A stretch of DNA of 64,000 bases from Streptomyces antimycoticus (GCF_005405925.1 NZ_BJHV01000002.1:66558-130557); one strand, 5' to 3'. Numbered from the stretch's first letter, positions 52,587 to 62,198 are shown. The notes: generated by a model from the sequence alone, not told the origin. Numbers and translations are program-made.

Positions 52587-53087
52587 CTATGTGGGTGCCG
52601 GTGCCGGGCGCAGCGACGCGAGCGGGGAGCGCCGGCCTTTCTCCACCGAGCGCAGCTCCTCCCAGTCGGCTGCGGGGTGGGCGGGAACGACCGCGTCGGC
52701 GGATGCCGTGGTGTAGAGCGCGGCGTCGACGGCCCCGGCCCGGCTCGTGCCGAAGCGGGCCTCGATCGACTGCGGGGAGCGGACCCAGCCGAGCCAGACC
52801 ATGAGGGCGAAGTCGGCACGGCGCACCCCGAGCCGGGCCGCGGCCTGCTCGGGTCCGAGCGGAGTGTTGGCAACGACCAGGTCCGGCAGGGCCTCGCGTT
52901 GACAGACCTCCGCGACCTGGCCGGGGTGGTGAAGCGTCCCGGCCGGGCTCGCGCTCAGATCGACCAGGAGGCTGCGGTCGACGAGCCGTCGCACCACGAA
53001 CGCCGTCACGTTCGCCTTCTCGCCGATCACGTTCGGGGTGCCGAGCGGCCACTTCCGCGAGTCGGTGGGAGCCGCCGCTCGGGCCAT
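52587..53087 (-). CDS. Hypothetical protein, ~166 aa, plasmid-type
   Basis: Reads ANVTAFVVRRLVDRSLLVDL, HPGQVAEVCQREALPDLVVA, PLGPEQAAARLGVRRADFAL, VDAALYTTASADAVVPAHP and ends GRRSPLASLRPAP. The middle looks like an HTH recognising part (GPEQAAARLGVRRADF). Similar proteins lie near integrases and transfer genes in Streptomyces. The N-terminus meets the TIGR02391 fragment, so it may be cut there. Confidence 0.55.
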   Translation of the reverse strand: MARAAAPTDSRKWPLGTPNVIGEKANVTAFVVRRLVDRSLLVDLSASPAGTLHHPGQVAEVCQREALPDLVVANTPLGPEQAAARLGVRRADFALMVWLGWVRSPQSIEARFGTSRAGAVDAALYTTASADAVVPAHPAADWEELRSVEKGRRSPLASLRPAPAPT

Positions 53088-53388
53088 CAACGTCCAGGCC
53101 CAGGCGAAGCTCGGACGAAGGGGTGTCTCCGAGGCGAAGCTCCTCTCCAACGCTTTCTCAACCAACAGCCCCACCGCTGGGCACCCGCGGCTGCGACTGA
53201 GCCCTGACGACGGGGGCGACACCTTCAAAAACCGCCACGACGGTGCTGGAAACTTCGCACGCGGCGTCTATTCAGCTATCCGCAGCCCCATCGCGCATGA
53301 AGAAGGAGATGAGCTGGAGGAGAGCGAGGCTCTGGAACAGCTGGCCGCGTTCAGCATCCTGGCAAGGCGGTGGATGCTGCCACGGTAG
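53068..53388 (+). pseudogene. C-terminal fragment of a TIGR02391-like protein
   Basis: LLSNAFSTNSPTAGHPRLRL, TFKNRHDGAGNFARGVYSAI, RSPIAHEEGDELEESEALEQ, LAAFSILARRW: the terminal RNP-x-AH type motif of the family. The N-terminal two-thirds are missing. The complete relative at 11,526 is only distantly similar. Confidence 0.6.
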
Positions 53389-53649
53389 AAACGGCGCCCT
53401 GAGGACATCGGCCAAGAACACTCGCCGGGCTGGAAGGCCGGCGGGCAAGACGAAGGCCCTGGGTGTGAAGCCTGAGGCCTCCTCGGTGCCGGTCCGGCTC
53501 AGCAGTCGGTCACGCCCACTCCATGGCGAGCTTCTGCAGGGCGGCCAGCTGATCGCCGGTGAGTTTGTCGCGCATGTCTTGGTGTTGGAGACCCTAAGGG
53601 CATCTCTGCTGGCGCATGGCCTTCATCCCCCACGAAGAGGACTAAGTCG
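53389..53649 (-). other. Gap with a possible helicase-associated-domain scrap
   Basis: On the reverse strand 53,585-53,510 reads RDKLTGDQLAALQKLAMEWA and a stop, like the end of a helicase-associated repeat protein. Too short to be sure. Nothing else is seen. Confidence 0.3.
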
Positions 53650-54230
53650 GTGACGGCACCCGACCTCGAGCGTATCCGCTCCGAGATCATCGCTGACCCT
53701 GAGAACGCCTGGGCCACAGCGGCGAACTATCAACCGATATACGTTGCCGACGAGGCAGCTCGAATCGTGATCGTGGGACAAGCACCCGGTCGCAGGGCAC
53801 AAGAGTCGCGTATCCCGTGGAACGACCCGAGCGGAGCCCGCCTTATCGAGTGGCTCGGAGTCGACGAAACAACGTTTCGCGACCCAGCACAGTTCGCCCT
53901 CCTCCCAATGGACTTCTACTACCCCGGCAAGGGAGCCCACGGTGACCTTCCCCTCGCCGGGACTTCGCCGCCCGATGGCACCCGCGGATCCTCCAGGGCA
54001 TGCCCCACATTCAACTGACGCTGCTCGTCGGTAGCTATGCACAGCAGCATTACCTTGGCACTCGCGAACCGCTCACGGCGACAGTTCGACGGTTCGCGGA
54101 CTACCTCCCAGCGGTCCTGCCGCTCGTGCACCCCTCCCCGCTCAACTTTCGATGGCTTGCCAAGAACCCCTGGTACGAGGCAGAGGTCCTCCCCCAACTA
54201 CGCCAATGCGTCCGAGCGGCTCTGGCCTGA
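53650..54230 (+). pseudogene. Uracil-DNA-glycosylase-family protein, frameshifted near 53,955
   Basis: GTG start after AAGAGGA. First part: ARIVIVGQAPGRRAQESRIP (the GQAPG active-site motif), WNDPSGARLIEWLGV, MDFYYPGKGAHGDLP. The natural end is in another frame: HIQLTLLVGSYAQQHYLG, YLPAVLPLVHPSPLNFRWL, NPWYEAEVLPQLR. HPSPLN is the second UDG motif. One base is missing in a CCCC run, so sequencing error is a real option. If intact it would remove uracil from DNA. Confidence 0.75.
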
Positions 54231-54429
54231 CAGACGTCCCAGGACGACAAGCGCACCCGGTGCCCGAAGGGGACGGGAACAGGAGTGGACCAAGAGGGCC
54301 GGGCTTAGCCTCGATCCGCCGGCCGATAGTGGGTCCGGCAGACGGGCATGACAGCGCGGGCGCGCTCTGACCTGGGGCGGTGGGACTTCCTACGGCTCCA
54401 TTGCACCCGATCGAGAGAACACCCGCGAG

Positions 54430-54660
54430 ATGCAATCTTCCCATGCCGCTTCGGCGGTCTCTGCCAGATTCGATGACCGGAACCTGGTCGCGGACGCGGG
54501 GCTGCCTCCGGCGGTACGCCTTGCTGAGCGCGGTCGGCTGTCTGCGCTGGTCCACGAGTCAGTAGGCATCCGCGGTGCCGACAACAGCGGCGGGGCGAAC
54601 CCGGTGGCGAAGGTGACATCGCTGGTCGCGGCGATGTGCGCGGGGGCGGACAGCATCTCC
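54430..54660 (+). pseudogene. N-terminal fragment of an IS1380-type transposase
   Basis: MQSSHAASAVSARFDDRNLVAD, AGLPPAVRLAERGRL, NPVAKVTSLVAAMCAGADSI match the opening of IS1380 transposases. Similarity ends at about residue 77; the open frame continues to 54,732 without it. Confidence 0.65.
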
Positions 54661-54846
54661 CGCAGACGCCGCCCCGGAGCAGCCCTGGCAGGGGCCACCG
54701 CTGCCGCCCTTCCCGTCGCCCGGCCCGGGTGAAGACGGGCGGCGGGGCGCGCTGCGGCGGTGACTGAAGCGCGCACGTCGAAGGGCGTGAGCACCGGCGG
54801 GCCCAAGCTGCCGGAAGCGACTGATCCAAGGCACAGGCCTGAGACA

Positions 54847-55164
54847 ATGGTGGGCATGGCGAAGGAGGCGGCGACGTACGACGAGCGGCTGCGGGACCTG
54901 GAGGCGGAGGCGTTCCGCACTGGGCGGACGCTTGCGGAGCACAGCGAGCAGCTGGCGACGATCGGTGAGCAGCAGCGTACGGCGTTCGGGAACATCGACT
55001 CACTCGCCAACGCCGTCGGAGCGCCGGGAGACCGGTCGATCACTCAGCGTCTGGACGGGATTGAGCGTGCCGTTGACACGATGGGAGATGCCATCGGCTC
55101 GATGGAGCGTCTTCTGGTCGCGCTCGCGCGGGCTCAGGGCATTGACCCGGACGAACTCGACTGA
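54847..55164 (+). CDS. Small coiled-coil protein, full-length paralogue
   Basis: 105 aa. MAKEAATYDERLRDLEAEAF to IERAVDTMGDAIGSMERLLV, LARAQGIDPDELD. Nearly identical to the shorter copy at 27,706 except for the extra ~17-residue heptad segment. The upstream sequence around atggtgggcatggcga is shared as well. Twenty-three bases separate it from the next small gene, so they may be co-transcribed. Confidence 0.7.
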   Translation: MVGMAKEAATYDERLRDLEAEAFRTGRTLAEHSEQLATIGEQQRTAFGNIDSLANAVGAPGDRSITQRLDGIERAVDTMGDAIGSMERLLVALARAQGIDPDELD

Positions 55165-55187
55165 GCACGGAGGCGAGGAGTAGTCGC

Positions 55188-55415
55188 ATGACGGCCACCA
55201 AGCACCTCGCCACCCTGCAGTTCAGAGCGGATGGCCCAGCAGTCGAGGCCGAATGGACCGTCGTCGTCACTGCCCAGCGTCGGTACGCGGAGTGGGTCGG
55301 GCTCTACGGAACCGACCCGGCTGTAGTGATCAAGCTCATCGAGGAGACCGGCGGCCGCCGCCGCGTTCGCAAGACCTGGGCGGCCCAGGGCGAGACTGAG
55401 GAACCGGCCACTTGA
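55188..55415 (+). CDS. Small conserved protein, 75 aa
   Basis: ATG with GAGGCGAGGAG upstream. Reads HLATLQFRADGPAVEAEWTV, YAEWVGLYGTDPAVVIKLIEE, RRRVRKTWAA. A compact alpha/beta product without membrane segment. It resembles small proteins found next to plasmid genes, but I cannot name a family. Confidence 0.6.
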   Translation: MTATKHLATLQFRADGPAVEAEWTVVVTAQRRYAEWVGLYGTDPAVVIKLIEETGGRRRVRKTWAAQGETEEPAT

Positions 55416-55996
55416 GCGTCCGCCGCAGCGTGACGCCGCTCCGGGGCTGATGGGCTCCGGACATGTGGGGGTAGCGGCTCGGGGCGGCCGTGGTGATGTC
55501 GGAGCAGCTGGCCATCGCGAGGCCCGCGGCCCCCCGCATCCCGACCCGAGGAGGAGAATGCGAACGTGTAGTGATGAATAAGTAGCGCTGAGTAAGTATT
55601 TTCCGGTTCCGCCCAGCCCGCGAACCGGGAGTACTCAAGCGGGCGGCGCCGCGGTGCACTCCACCCAGACCACCGGGCCGCTACTGCTCTCCCGCACCGG
55701 ACGCGGCCTGGCCCGCGTCACCCTCCCCGCCGCTGCGCAACGTCGCCGCCACGCACCCCGACCTGAAGGAGATCACGCCCGCCCTGCTGCCGGACGCCGT
55801 CGCGTACCCACCCTCGCCGTTCGCCGACGAACAGCAGATCGTCCACGGTTTATCTCAGCGACTGCTGCGGCCTGCCAGCCTGAGCAGGCGCTGGAGCCGG
55901 GTCTCAGTTCACGATGACCGCTATCTGGACGAGGCCTCGCGTCGGCGTGCACGCGGACTATCCCGTGGGTGAGCAGGACTCGGAACACGTCCAGTG
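55416..55996. other. Gap with unrecognised coding-like debris
   Basis: 55,730-55,970 can be read as LRNVAATHPDLKEITPALLP, DAVAYPPSPFADEQQIVHG without a start; I do not know its family. 55,575-55,605 is mildly AT-rich (tagtgatgaataagtagcgc). No intact gene. Confidence 0.35.
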
Positions 55997-56814
55997 CTAC
56001 GAGACCGTGGTGATCTTCAGGGATAGGGTCGGTGCCCAGGGGGCTTCAACGATCTGAGCGCGAACCAGTCTGCCCTTGTCTGTGATCACACAGATCGAGT
56101 TGCCTGCGATGATTCCGGCCTCCTCCACTGCATTCGAGTGCATGAGGACCTCTTCGAGTCCGCCTCCGTTCGCGACGGCTTCGCAGGCTTCCTTGCTGAA
56201 CGGTTGGCGCTTCGAGAGGACGCCGGCGTGGCTGTCTCGCGCCGTCCCAAATTCGACCGGGGAGCAGCCGTACCAGTTCATATCCGCTGGTGCGGCTGCG
56301 TCCTCGGCGTCGGGCTCGGTCCTGTCGACTCGGGTGACGAAGGGGTACGAGTCAAAGTCGATGTGGCTGGCGTAGTCGCATGTGCTGTCGCCGTTGAGGC
56401 GGAGAGGAAGCGGCTCCCCGGGAAGGGCTTTGCTGGGTCGATGCTCGGCTCGGACGGCTTCGCTGAGGCGCTGGCCGAGGGAGACGGTGAGCTCGGCTCG
56501 GGGGCGGCCTCGGCCTGGCTGGAGGTGCTGGCGCTCGGCTTGCTGTCAGACCCCGACGCACCGTTGTCCCCGCCGCTGTCGCCGCCTCCTCCTCCGGACA
56601 ACGCTGCCCAGACGCCGATACCAGCTACGGCCAAACCGAATAAGCCCCCGATGAAGGCCCCCACCACCGTTCCTCTGCCGCCGCCGTCCAGATCGTGGTC
56701 GTGGTAGTGGCGCAGCCGCTGCCGCAGGCTCCGTCGACCGGGGCTCCCGCCAGCCGGTGGCGGGGCGGGCGGGTCCGCCGGGGAGTTGCTGTTCGTGTCG
56801 TCCGGCGAGGCCAC
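55997..56814 (-). pseudogene. Single-pass membrane protein next to the STAND gene, frameshifted
   Basis: The first frame (56,814 on) has a basic N-terminus, one helix (GTVVGAFIGGLFGLAVAGIGVWAAL) and a Ser/Pro/Ala linker. Near 56,396 the similarity moves to the next frame: NGDSTCDYASHIDFDSYPFV, then NWYGCSPVEFGTARDSHAGV, NSICVITDKGRLVRAQIV to the stop at 55,997. Membrane helix plus linker plus Cys-containing outer domain is a common Streptomyces layout. One base separates the two halves, so a single indel or error would join them. It lies 145 bases downstream of the STAND gene on the same strand. Confidence 0.6.
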
Positions 56815-56959
56815 TGCAGTCGTCCTCTCTGTCAGGGGGATCCCGGAAGTGTATGACGGGGTGCACAGAAAGCGACTGCGTTGTTACGCCATAGCCCGGC
56901 GTAATCGGTCAAGGCCCGCCGAGCCGGTTGGACCGATCGGCCGTGTGAGGCGAAGTCGT

Positions 56960-59641
56960 CTACTGGGTGGCGCGCAGGTGGTCTTGACGGGCGATGACCA
57001 GGGCGCGCCAGCGTTCTCGGACGGTGTGTGCGTCGTAAAGCCACTGGATGGTGCTTCCGGCGGGTTGGGGCAGGTTGCCCATGGCGGTGGCGATGTCGAC
57101 GTAGTAGGTGAAGTCGCCGTTGGCGGTTGCTTCGCGCAGGCGGTCGAGGGTGGCGGTGAGGTCGTGTGGTGCGTCGCGTACGGCGTGGTGGAAGGCGAGG
57201 GCGGTTTCCAGGAGTGGGGTGAGCCAGGCGAGGCCGGCAACGGTGATTTCGGTGCGCAGCATGGTGGCGCGGTCGGTGACGTCGTGGTCGGTGCCGGCGT
57301 CGCGGAGGAGGGCGGCGACGTGAGCGTAGAGGGTGGTGGCGCGTTGGTCGAGCGGGGCGAGGTACTGGTGGGCGAGGGCGAGTTCGTCGTCGGCGCGGTG
57401 TGGGTCGGTGAAGGCGGTGACCAGGGCGAGGAGGGTCTGGGCGATGGCTCGCTCGCCGGGGGCGTTGTGCTGTTCGGCTTCGGTCCGTGCGGCTTCGAAG
57501 GCGGCGATGGCGTTGTCGATGTCGCCGTGGGGCCATCTGATGTGGGCCAGGACGCGGTGGTGGCGGCCTTTCCAGCCCAGGGTGGGGATGGCGGCCAGCG
57601 CGGTGGGGAAGTCGCCCCGGATGCGGGCGAGGTTGGCCAGGCCGCGGTGGGCGCGTGGGGCGAGCCGGCCGTCGGCGTCGGCGACCTGGCGCATGCCGTG
57701 CGCGGCGGCGTCGGTGCGGCCGAGGTCTTTGTGGGCTTTCGCCCGGTAGTACAGGGCGAGTTCGGTGAGTTCGCCGGAGAGTAGGCCGGTGCTCAGGACG
57801 GCGGTGAGGCGTTCGGCGGTGCGTTCGCGGTGCTCGTGCTGGCGGCGGGCGATGGCGGTGAGGAGCTCGGCCAGGGCGTCGGCGGGTGTGTCCGGGCCCG
57901 GCTGCGGCTCGGTGCCGGGGGAGGGGCTAGGGGTGTGGGTGGGTGGGGCGAGGGGTTCCCAGACGGAGTCGGCGGTGTAGGCGAAGGCGGCCTCGGTGAG
58001 CCAGCCGAGGTCGCTCAGGTGGTGGTCGCGAGCCAGGCGCAGGCCCTGGCGCAGGCACGCGACGAGGAGGGTCCGGCTGGGGAGGAGGGTGCTGGTGTCC
58101 TGCCATTGCCGGCCGAGGGCGGCGAGGGCGCGTTCGGCGGCTCGGTGCCAGTCGGCGGGGGTCCAGTGGTCCTCGGTGTGGTCGTCGGCGCGTAGCGCGG
58201 TGCGGATGGCGCCGTGCAGGTGGTAGGGCCAGATCGCGTGTGGATCCTCGGTGATCATCGGCCGCTCGACGAGCCGGCGTGCCGCCGCCTGGTGGGCCAG
58301 GCCCGCCGCTTGGGTGGCCAGGTCGAGGTCGAAGGCGTCCAGCAGGCTGGCGCTGCGCAGGACATGGCGCTCGTCGACAGTGAGGTCGGAGAGGGTGCGG
58401 GCGATGAGGGCGGGGAAGGTGTGGTCGAAGTCGGCGAGGGTGGGGGTGCGGCCGGTGCGGCGGATCTCCAGGAAGCGTGCGACGGCCAGGTCCAGGTGGA
58501 GCGGCAGGCCGTGCGAGCGCTGGGTGATGACCGCGCGGATGTCAGGGCCGATCAGCGGCCGGCCGTTGTGGGTGAGGCGGTGGGCGAGGTAGGTGTCGCA
58601 ATCCTGCTCGGAGAAGTCCCCGATCAGGTGCTGGCGGGCGCCGCCCTGCCCGGTGGCCCGGGCCGGCCGCCCGGAGCGGGCGGCCAGGCCGGGCCAGGCG
58701 GCGGGGCCGGTGTAGTCGAGCTGGCCCTGGAGAGCGTCGTCGGCCCACTGAAGACGGTTGCGGCCGCTGATGACGAAGAAGCAGTTCGGCATGAGCCATA
58801 CCAGGCGTTGCAGGAGCCGCTCGGCGTCACGGTGGCGGTCGCCGGTGTCCTCGAAGGTGTCCAGCAGGATCACCGGCGTGACCTTTCTGTCGGCCGGGAG
58901 CTGGGCGAGCTCCCACGCCAGCAGGTGCGGATAGAAGGACAAGGTGTCCAGATCGGGTTCGGCCTCCAGCAGGTCGGCCAGCCGCGCGCACCCGGCGAGT
59001 GCGCGGACGGTCTGCCGGCGCTCCCGCAGCGCCCGCACCAGGGAGCCGGTCACCTGGCCGACCGCGGACCCGACGGTGCCGGGCAGGAGCAGGGCCTGGG
59101 CGACGTCGGACAGCGCGGACTGCATCTGCTGCGGCAGCGCCCGGCTGAATCGGGAGGTCAGCCCGCCGCGGTGCAGGTACTCCTCCAGGGGCTCGCCGGG
59201 ATGCTGGTGCTCCCAGTACCGGCGCAGCGCCACGTCGAAGGCGGGCAGGGGGCCGAGCTCGGCGAGCGCGGCCCGGATCGTGAGGACGATCCGTTTGAAG
59301 TCGGTGCTGGCGGAGCGGGCGAGGTCGATGCGTACGGGCCAGATCCGCTCGCCGGACCAGGTCGGGGCGCCCCACTGGGCGGGCCGGCGTCCGGCGTCGG
59401 CGAGCGCGGCCTCCAGCTTGCGCGACAGCGTCGTCTTGCCGATGCCGCCGGCACCGTGGAACACGAGCACGTTGTCGCGGGGCGCCTCGAGGTCCTCAAC
59501 GTCGAAGGCCGGATCAACGGTGTGGCGCAGGTGCTCCTCGAGGGCGGTGGCGACGAGGCTCCACTGGATCTGCCGGTTAGTGAACGCCTCATTGCTGCCC
59601 ACGGGGTCATTGGAGCTGAACAGCGCCCGAAGGTCGGCCAT
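56960..59641 (-). CDS. STAND NTPase with C-terminal TPR-like helices
   Basis: 893 aa. P-loop VLVFHGAGGIGKTTL (60-72), Walker B VTPVILLDTFEDTGD (~258-272), sensor-like NCFFVISGRNRLQW and the helical end of the NTPase (HGLPLHLDLAVA). After ~480 the protein is helical with TPR-type spacing (AAERALAALG, ELALYYRAKAHKDLGRTDAA, AHRGLANLARIRGDFPTALA, DIDNAIAAFEAARTEAEQ). No HTH or enzymatic effector domain is recognised at the N-terminus. Likely a sensor ATPase; defence or signalling is inferred. Unlike the NLR at 44.7 kb its repeats are degenerate. Confidence 0.8.
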   Translation of the reverse strand: MADLRALFSSNDPVGSNEAFTNRQIQWSLVATALEEHLRHTVDPAFDVEDLEAPRDNVLVFHGAGGIGKTTLSRKLEAALADAGRRPAQWGAPTWSGERIWPVRIDLARSASTDFKRIVLTIRAALAELGPLPAFDVALRRYWEHQHPGEPLEEYLHRGGLTSRFSRALPQQMQSALSDVAQALLLPGTVGSAVGQVTGSLVRALRERRQTVRALAGCARLADLLEAEPDLDTLSFYPHLLAWELAQLPADRKVTPVILLDTFEDTGDRHRDAERLLQRLVWLMPNCFFVISGRNRLQWADDALQGQLDYTGPAAWPGLAARSGRPARATGQGGARQHLIGDFSEQDCDTYLAHRLTHNGRPLIGPDIRAVITQRSHGLPLHLDLAVARFLEIRRTGRTPTLADFDHTFPALIARTLSDLTVDERHVLRSASLLDAFDLDLATQAAGLAHQAAARRLVERPMITEDPHAIWPYHLHGAIRTALRADDHTEDHWTPADWHRAAERALAALGRQWQDTSTLLPSRTLLVACLRQGLRLARDHHLSDLGWLTEAAFAYTADSVWEPLAPPTHTPSPSPGTEPQPGPDTPADALAELLTAIARRQHEHRERTAERLTAVLSTGLLSGELTELALYYRAKAHKDLGRTDAAAHGMRQVADADGRLAPRAHRGLANLARIRGDFPTALAAIPTLGWKGRHHRVLAHIRWPHGDIDNAIAAFEAARTEAEQHNAPGERAIAQTLLALVTAFTDPHRADDELALAHQYLAPLDQRATTLYAHVAALLRDAGTDHDVTDRATMLRTEITVAGLAWLTPLLETALAFHHAVRDAPHDLTATLDRLREATANGDFTYYVDIATAMGNLPQPAGSTIQWLYDAHTVRERWRALVIARQDHLRATQ

Positions 59642-59816
59642 GTGATGTCCCCCCAGAAGTGATCACCTGCGGATCCAAATCTATGCCGCGGGCGGTGGCC
59701 GGCGGCAGCCCGGCGGGGGTATGGGGACTGAGAAGAGCCGGTGGTGAACTGGATCCGGCCCAGGTCCGAGAATGATCTTTTGCCAGCGGTTCCCGAACAC
59801 CCGAGGTGGTTTTCCC

Positions 59817-60143
59817 ATGCACGACCCCGCATCCTCGCCGTCCTCTCCTGACCGACCGCCTCAGCCGGGGCAGGCCCCCGGTCCGGGCGACGAGACCCCC
59901 GGGTATGAGGTGGCGCACGACATCGTGGGGCTGGTGATCGCCTGGTACAGCCGGGCGCTGCTGCTCGCCCGGCGCTCCGGTGACCAGCAGCGCCTGGAGG
60001 AGCTGAAGATGCAGCGGCAGAAGTGCGTGGAGGACCAGCAGCGGCTCCAGGACGCCGGGCCCAAGGAGATCGCGCGGATCGCCGCCGAATACGCCACACG
60101 CCTGAAGGAACTGGAAGCTGCCGAACCAGGTCCCGAGTCGTAG
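59817..60143 (+). CDS. Small helical protein, 108 aa
   Basis: ATG after GAGGTGG. Disordered Pro-rich start, then YEVAHDIVGLVIAWYSRALL and a long charged helix (EELKMQRQKCVEDQQRLQDA, IAAEYATRLKELEAAEP). Possibly a coiled coil. It is divergent from the STAND gene and convergent with the zeta-toxin gene. No family recognised. Confidence 0.6.
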   Translation: MHDPASSPSSPDRPPQPGQAPGPGDETPGYEVAHDIVGLVIAWYSRALLLARRSGDQQRLEELKMQRQKCVEDQQRLQDAGPKEIARIAAEYATRLKELEAAEPGPES

Positions 60144-60189
60144 CCGCGAGGGGCCGCGGACCGGTTCGGGTGCCGGGCCGCGCGGCCGG

Positions 60190-61890
60190 TCAGGTGGGCA
60201 CGGGCAGCGCGGTGGCGGGGGCAGCGGGCATGTCGAGCTGTTGCGGCCGGTGGGCGGGCATCAGCGGACAGGCCAGCCCGGCGATCGCGACGAGGTCGTC
60301 GCGGTACTGCGGCATCGCTGTGTGCAGCCAGCGCTGGGTGGCCCAGAACCCGGCGGCTTCCTCGGAGGTGTAGGGGCGGTAATGCTCCGCGGTCACGGCG
60401 AGGCCGGATGCGGGGCGCCGGGCCCAGCGCCCTTGGTCGGTCAGGTGGTTGCGGTAGAGAGGGTGGGCATCGCGTCGCATCACCACCACCTCGTCGACCA
60501 CAGTCATCTGCTCGGCCAGGGCCACCGTCTCGGGCAGGACTGTGAAGCAGGCGTTGTGCCCGGCGCCGGTGGTGAACCGCGCGGGAATGCCCTGCTGGTT
60601 CAGGTGGGCATACCGGGCGGCCGTGCCCTGGCGGGAATCGGCCTCGCGGACCGCCAGGGCCGCCAGTTGCACGCGGTAGCCCGCCTGCCGGTCCACGGCC
60701 GCGCGGGCGGCGAACTGGACAGCGCTTTCAGGGGTGATCTCGATGACCATGTCCCCGCGCCGATCGCGCACGTGCGCTTCGGCCCATGCCTGCCAGGCCC
60801 GGTAGTCGGTGCGTATCCGCGCCGAAGCCGTGCGCGGCTCCTCACGCAGCAGCTGCAGGTAGTCCGGATGAGCCTGCTTGAAGATCTCGCCCGTAATGTG
60901 CACGGGATCGCGCAGGCTGCGCAGGATCATCTGGGCGATCCGCGTCTTCCCGGCGCCCGGCTGGCCCATCACGTAGACGACGACCGGCTGTTCCTGGCCG
61001 GTGATGGGCCCGAGGGACGGCACGATCAGCTCGTCGTAGATCCACTTGTGCTCCTCGACGGAGAGCCGGTGGTAGTCCACCCCGGGCGCGTCCCGGCGGG
61101 GCTGGGCGATGCGCCGGAGCGGCTCGGCCAGCGCGGCGGCGCGCTCGGAGTTGCGGCGCACCGCGAGCGTCCAGTCCTCCGGCAGCGCGGGATCGGCCAG
61201 GCGCCGGTCGGCGTCAACGAGTTGTCGGCGGATCCGCCCCGTCTCCCTGGCACCCCACGGCCGGCGCCACTCGGTGAGCACCGCGCCCGGCGCGTCTGCC
61301 GGGCGGAGCAAACGCCCGCTGGGGCCGAGTTCGTTGTCGTAGATGACGTCCAGCGCCGTCTCTTCGCCGCGCCGGATGACGAACAGGCGGTGCGCCAGGT
61401 GCGCGGCCTCCACCGCCCCGAGGGCCGGGGTAAGCGCGTCGGCGCATGTGCCGTGGTTGTCCCAGGAGACGTACCGGGGCGCAAGTCCCTCCCGGGCCAG
61501 GCGCAGAAACCGCTCCAGGGCGCTGAGTTCGCTGACCGCCCAGGACACGGCCAGGGCCACGACCTCCACCCAGTAACCCGCCTCCCGGGACGCGAGGACA
61601 CCGGCGAGAAAGTCCTCCGGGCGGGACAGCGGTACCTCCACGACCGCGTCATAGCGGCCCTCGCGCGCCGCGGCCTCCACGGCGGCCTGCCACCGGTACG
61701 TCTCCGGCCGGACCCGCTCCCCGGCGGTGCGCACGTCCTCGGCCAGGTACTGGCTGTAGTGGGGGTGGAGGGTCTTGTAGGTGTCGCGGTCGACCCGCAC
61801 CGCCCCGCCTCGCGCCGCCAGCGCGGCGTGCACGAGGTCGATGACCGTGGTCTTGCCGCTGCCCGGCTGCCCCAGGACGTACACCACCAC
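60190..61890 (-). CDS. Tandem double zeta-toxin-like kinase
   Basis: 566 aa with two P-loop kinases. Domain 1 has VVVYVLGQPGSGKTTVIDLV near residue 1, then RVDRDTYKTLHPHYSQYLA. Domain 2 has VVVYVMGQPGAGKTRIAQMI (~301-320), then ITGEIFKQAHPDYLQLL. Both have the zeta-type FVIRR/VVMRR strand after. Zeta toxins phosphorylate UDP-N-acetylglucosamine-type sugars. The GTG start given leaves no room for the first strand; the frame is open back to ~62,020 (VGDWAEEVLANTVLPGVLEG), without a good start, so the true start may lie across a frameshift. No epsilon antitoxin is seen. Confidence 0.8.
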   Translation of the reverse strand: MVVYVLGQPGSGKTTVIDLVHAALAARGGAVRVDRDTYKTLHPHYSQYLAEDVRTAGERVRPETYRWQAAVEAAAREGRYDAVVEVPLSRPEDFLAGVLASREAGYWVEVVALAVSWAVSELSALERFLRLAREGLAPRYVSWDNHGTCADALTPALGAVEAAHLAHRLFVIRRGEETALDVIYDNELGPSGRLLRPADAPGAVLTEWRRPWGARETGRIRRQLVDADRRLADPALPEDWTLAVRRNSERAAALAEPLRRIAQPRRDAPGVDYHRLSVEEHKWIYDELIVPSLGPITGQEQPVVVYVMGQPGAGKTRIAQMILRSLRDPVHITGEIFKQAHPDYLQLLREEPRTASARIRTDYRAWQAWAEAHVRDRRGDMVIEITPESAVQFAARAAVDRQAGYRVQLAALAVREADSRQGTAARYAHLNQQGIPARFTTGAGHNACFTVLPETVALAEQMTVVDEVVVMRRDAHPLYRNHLTDQGRWARRPASGLAVTAEHYRPYTSEEAAGFWATQRWLHTAMPQYRDDLVAIAGLACPLMPAHRPQQLDMPAAPATALPVPT

Positions 61891-62132
61891 CGGGCGGGCC
61901 TGAGGAACCGCACCCTCCAGGACGCCGGGCAGGACGGTGTTGGCGAGGACCTCCTCGGCCCAGTCGCCGACCGGACCTGGTGCAGGAGACCCGGCCGGGC
62001 CCGCTTCCGGGGCCGCCCCCGTACTTCAGACGCCGAGTCCGGCGCCTTGCCCGATCCGTCCACTGTCCCCTCCTGCTGGCGTCTGTGCTGCTCCGCGTGA
62101 CGTCAAGATCACCCTACCAGAATGATTCGATC

Positions 62133-62153
62133 AGGTTAAAGAAATAGGTTAAA
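62133..62153. repeat. Direct repeat AGGTTAAA in the tap promoter region
   Basis: AGGTTAAA at 62,133-62,140 and 62,146-62,153, one helical turn-like spacing of 13 bases start to start, and a partial AGGTAA at 62,159. The gap is the divergent promoter of the zeta gene and tap and is much more AT-rich than its surroundings. Likely a regulator site, perhaps for Tap itself. Confidence 0.5.
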
Positions 62154-62198
62154 TATCGAGGTAAGGGCTGCTAGTGTTCGGGGTGGAGGTACAGAGAT

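Noticed and set aside
58214..59662. 482-aa forward frame across the STAND gene
   Set aside because: Gly/Gln-rich mirror frame; the reverse strand encodes the P-loop NTPase.
60241..62100. 619-aa forward frame across the zeta gene
   Set aside because: Mirror frame without motifs; the reverse strand has two clear P-loops.
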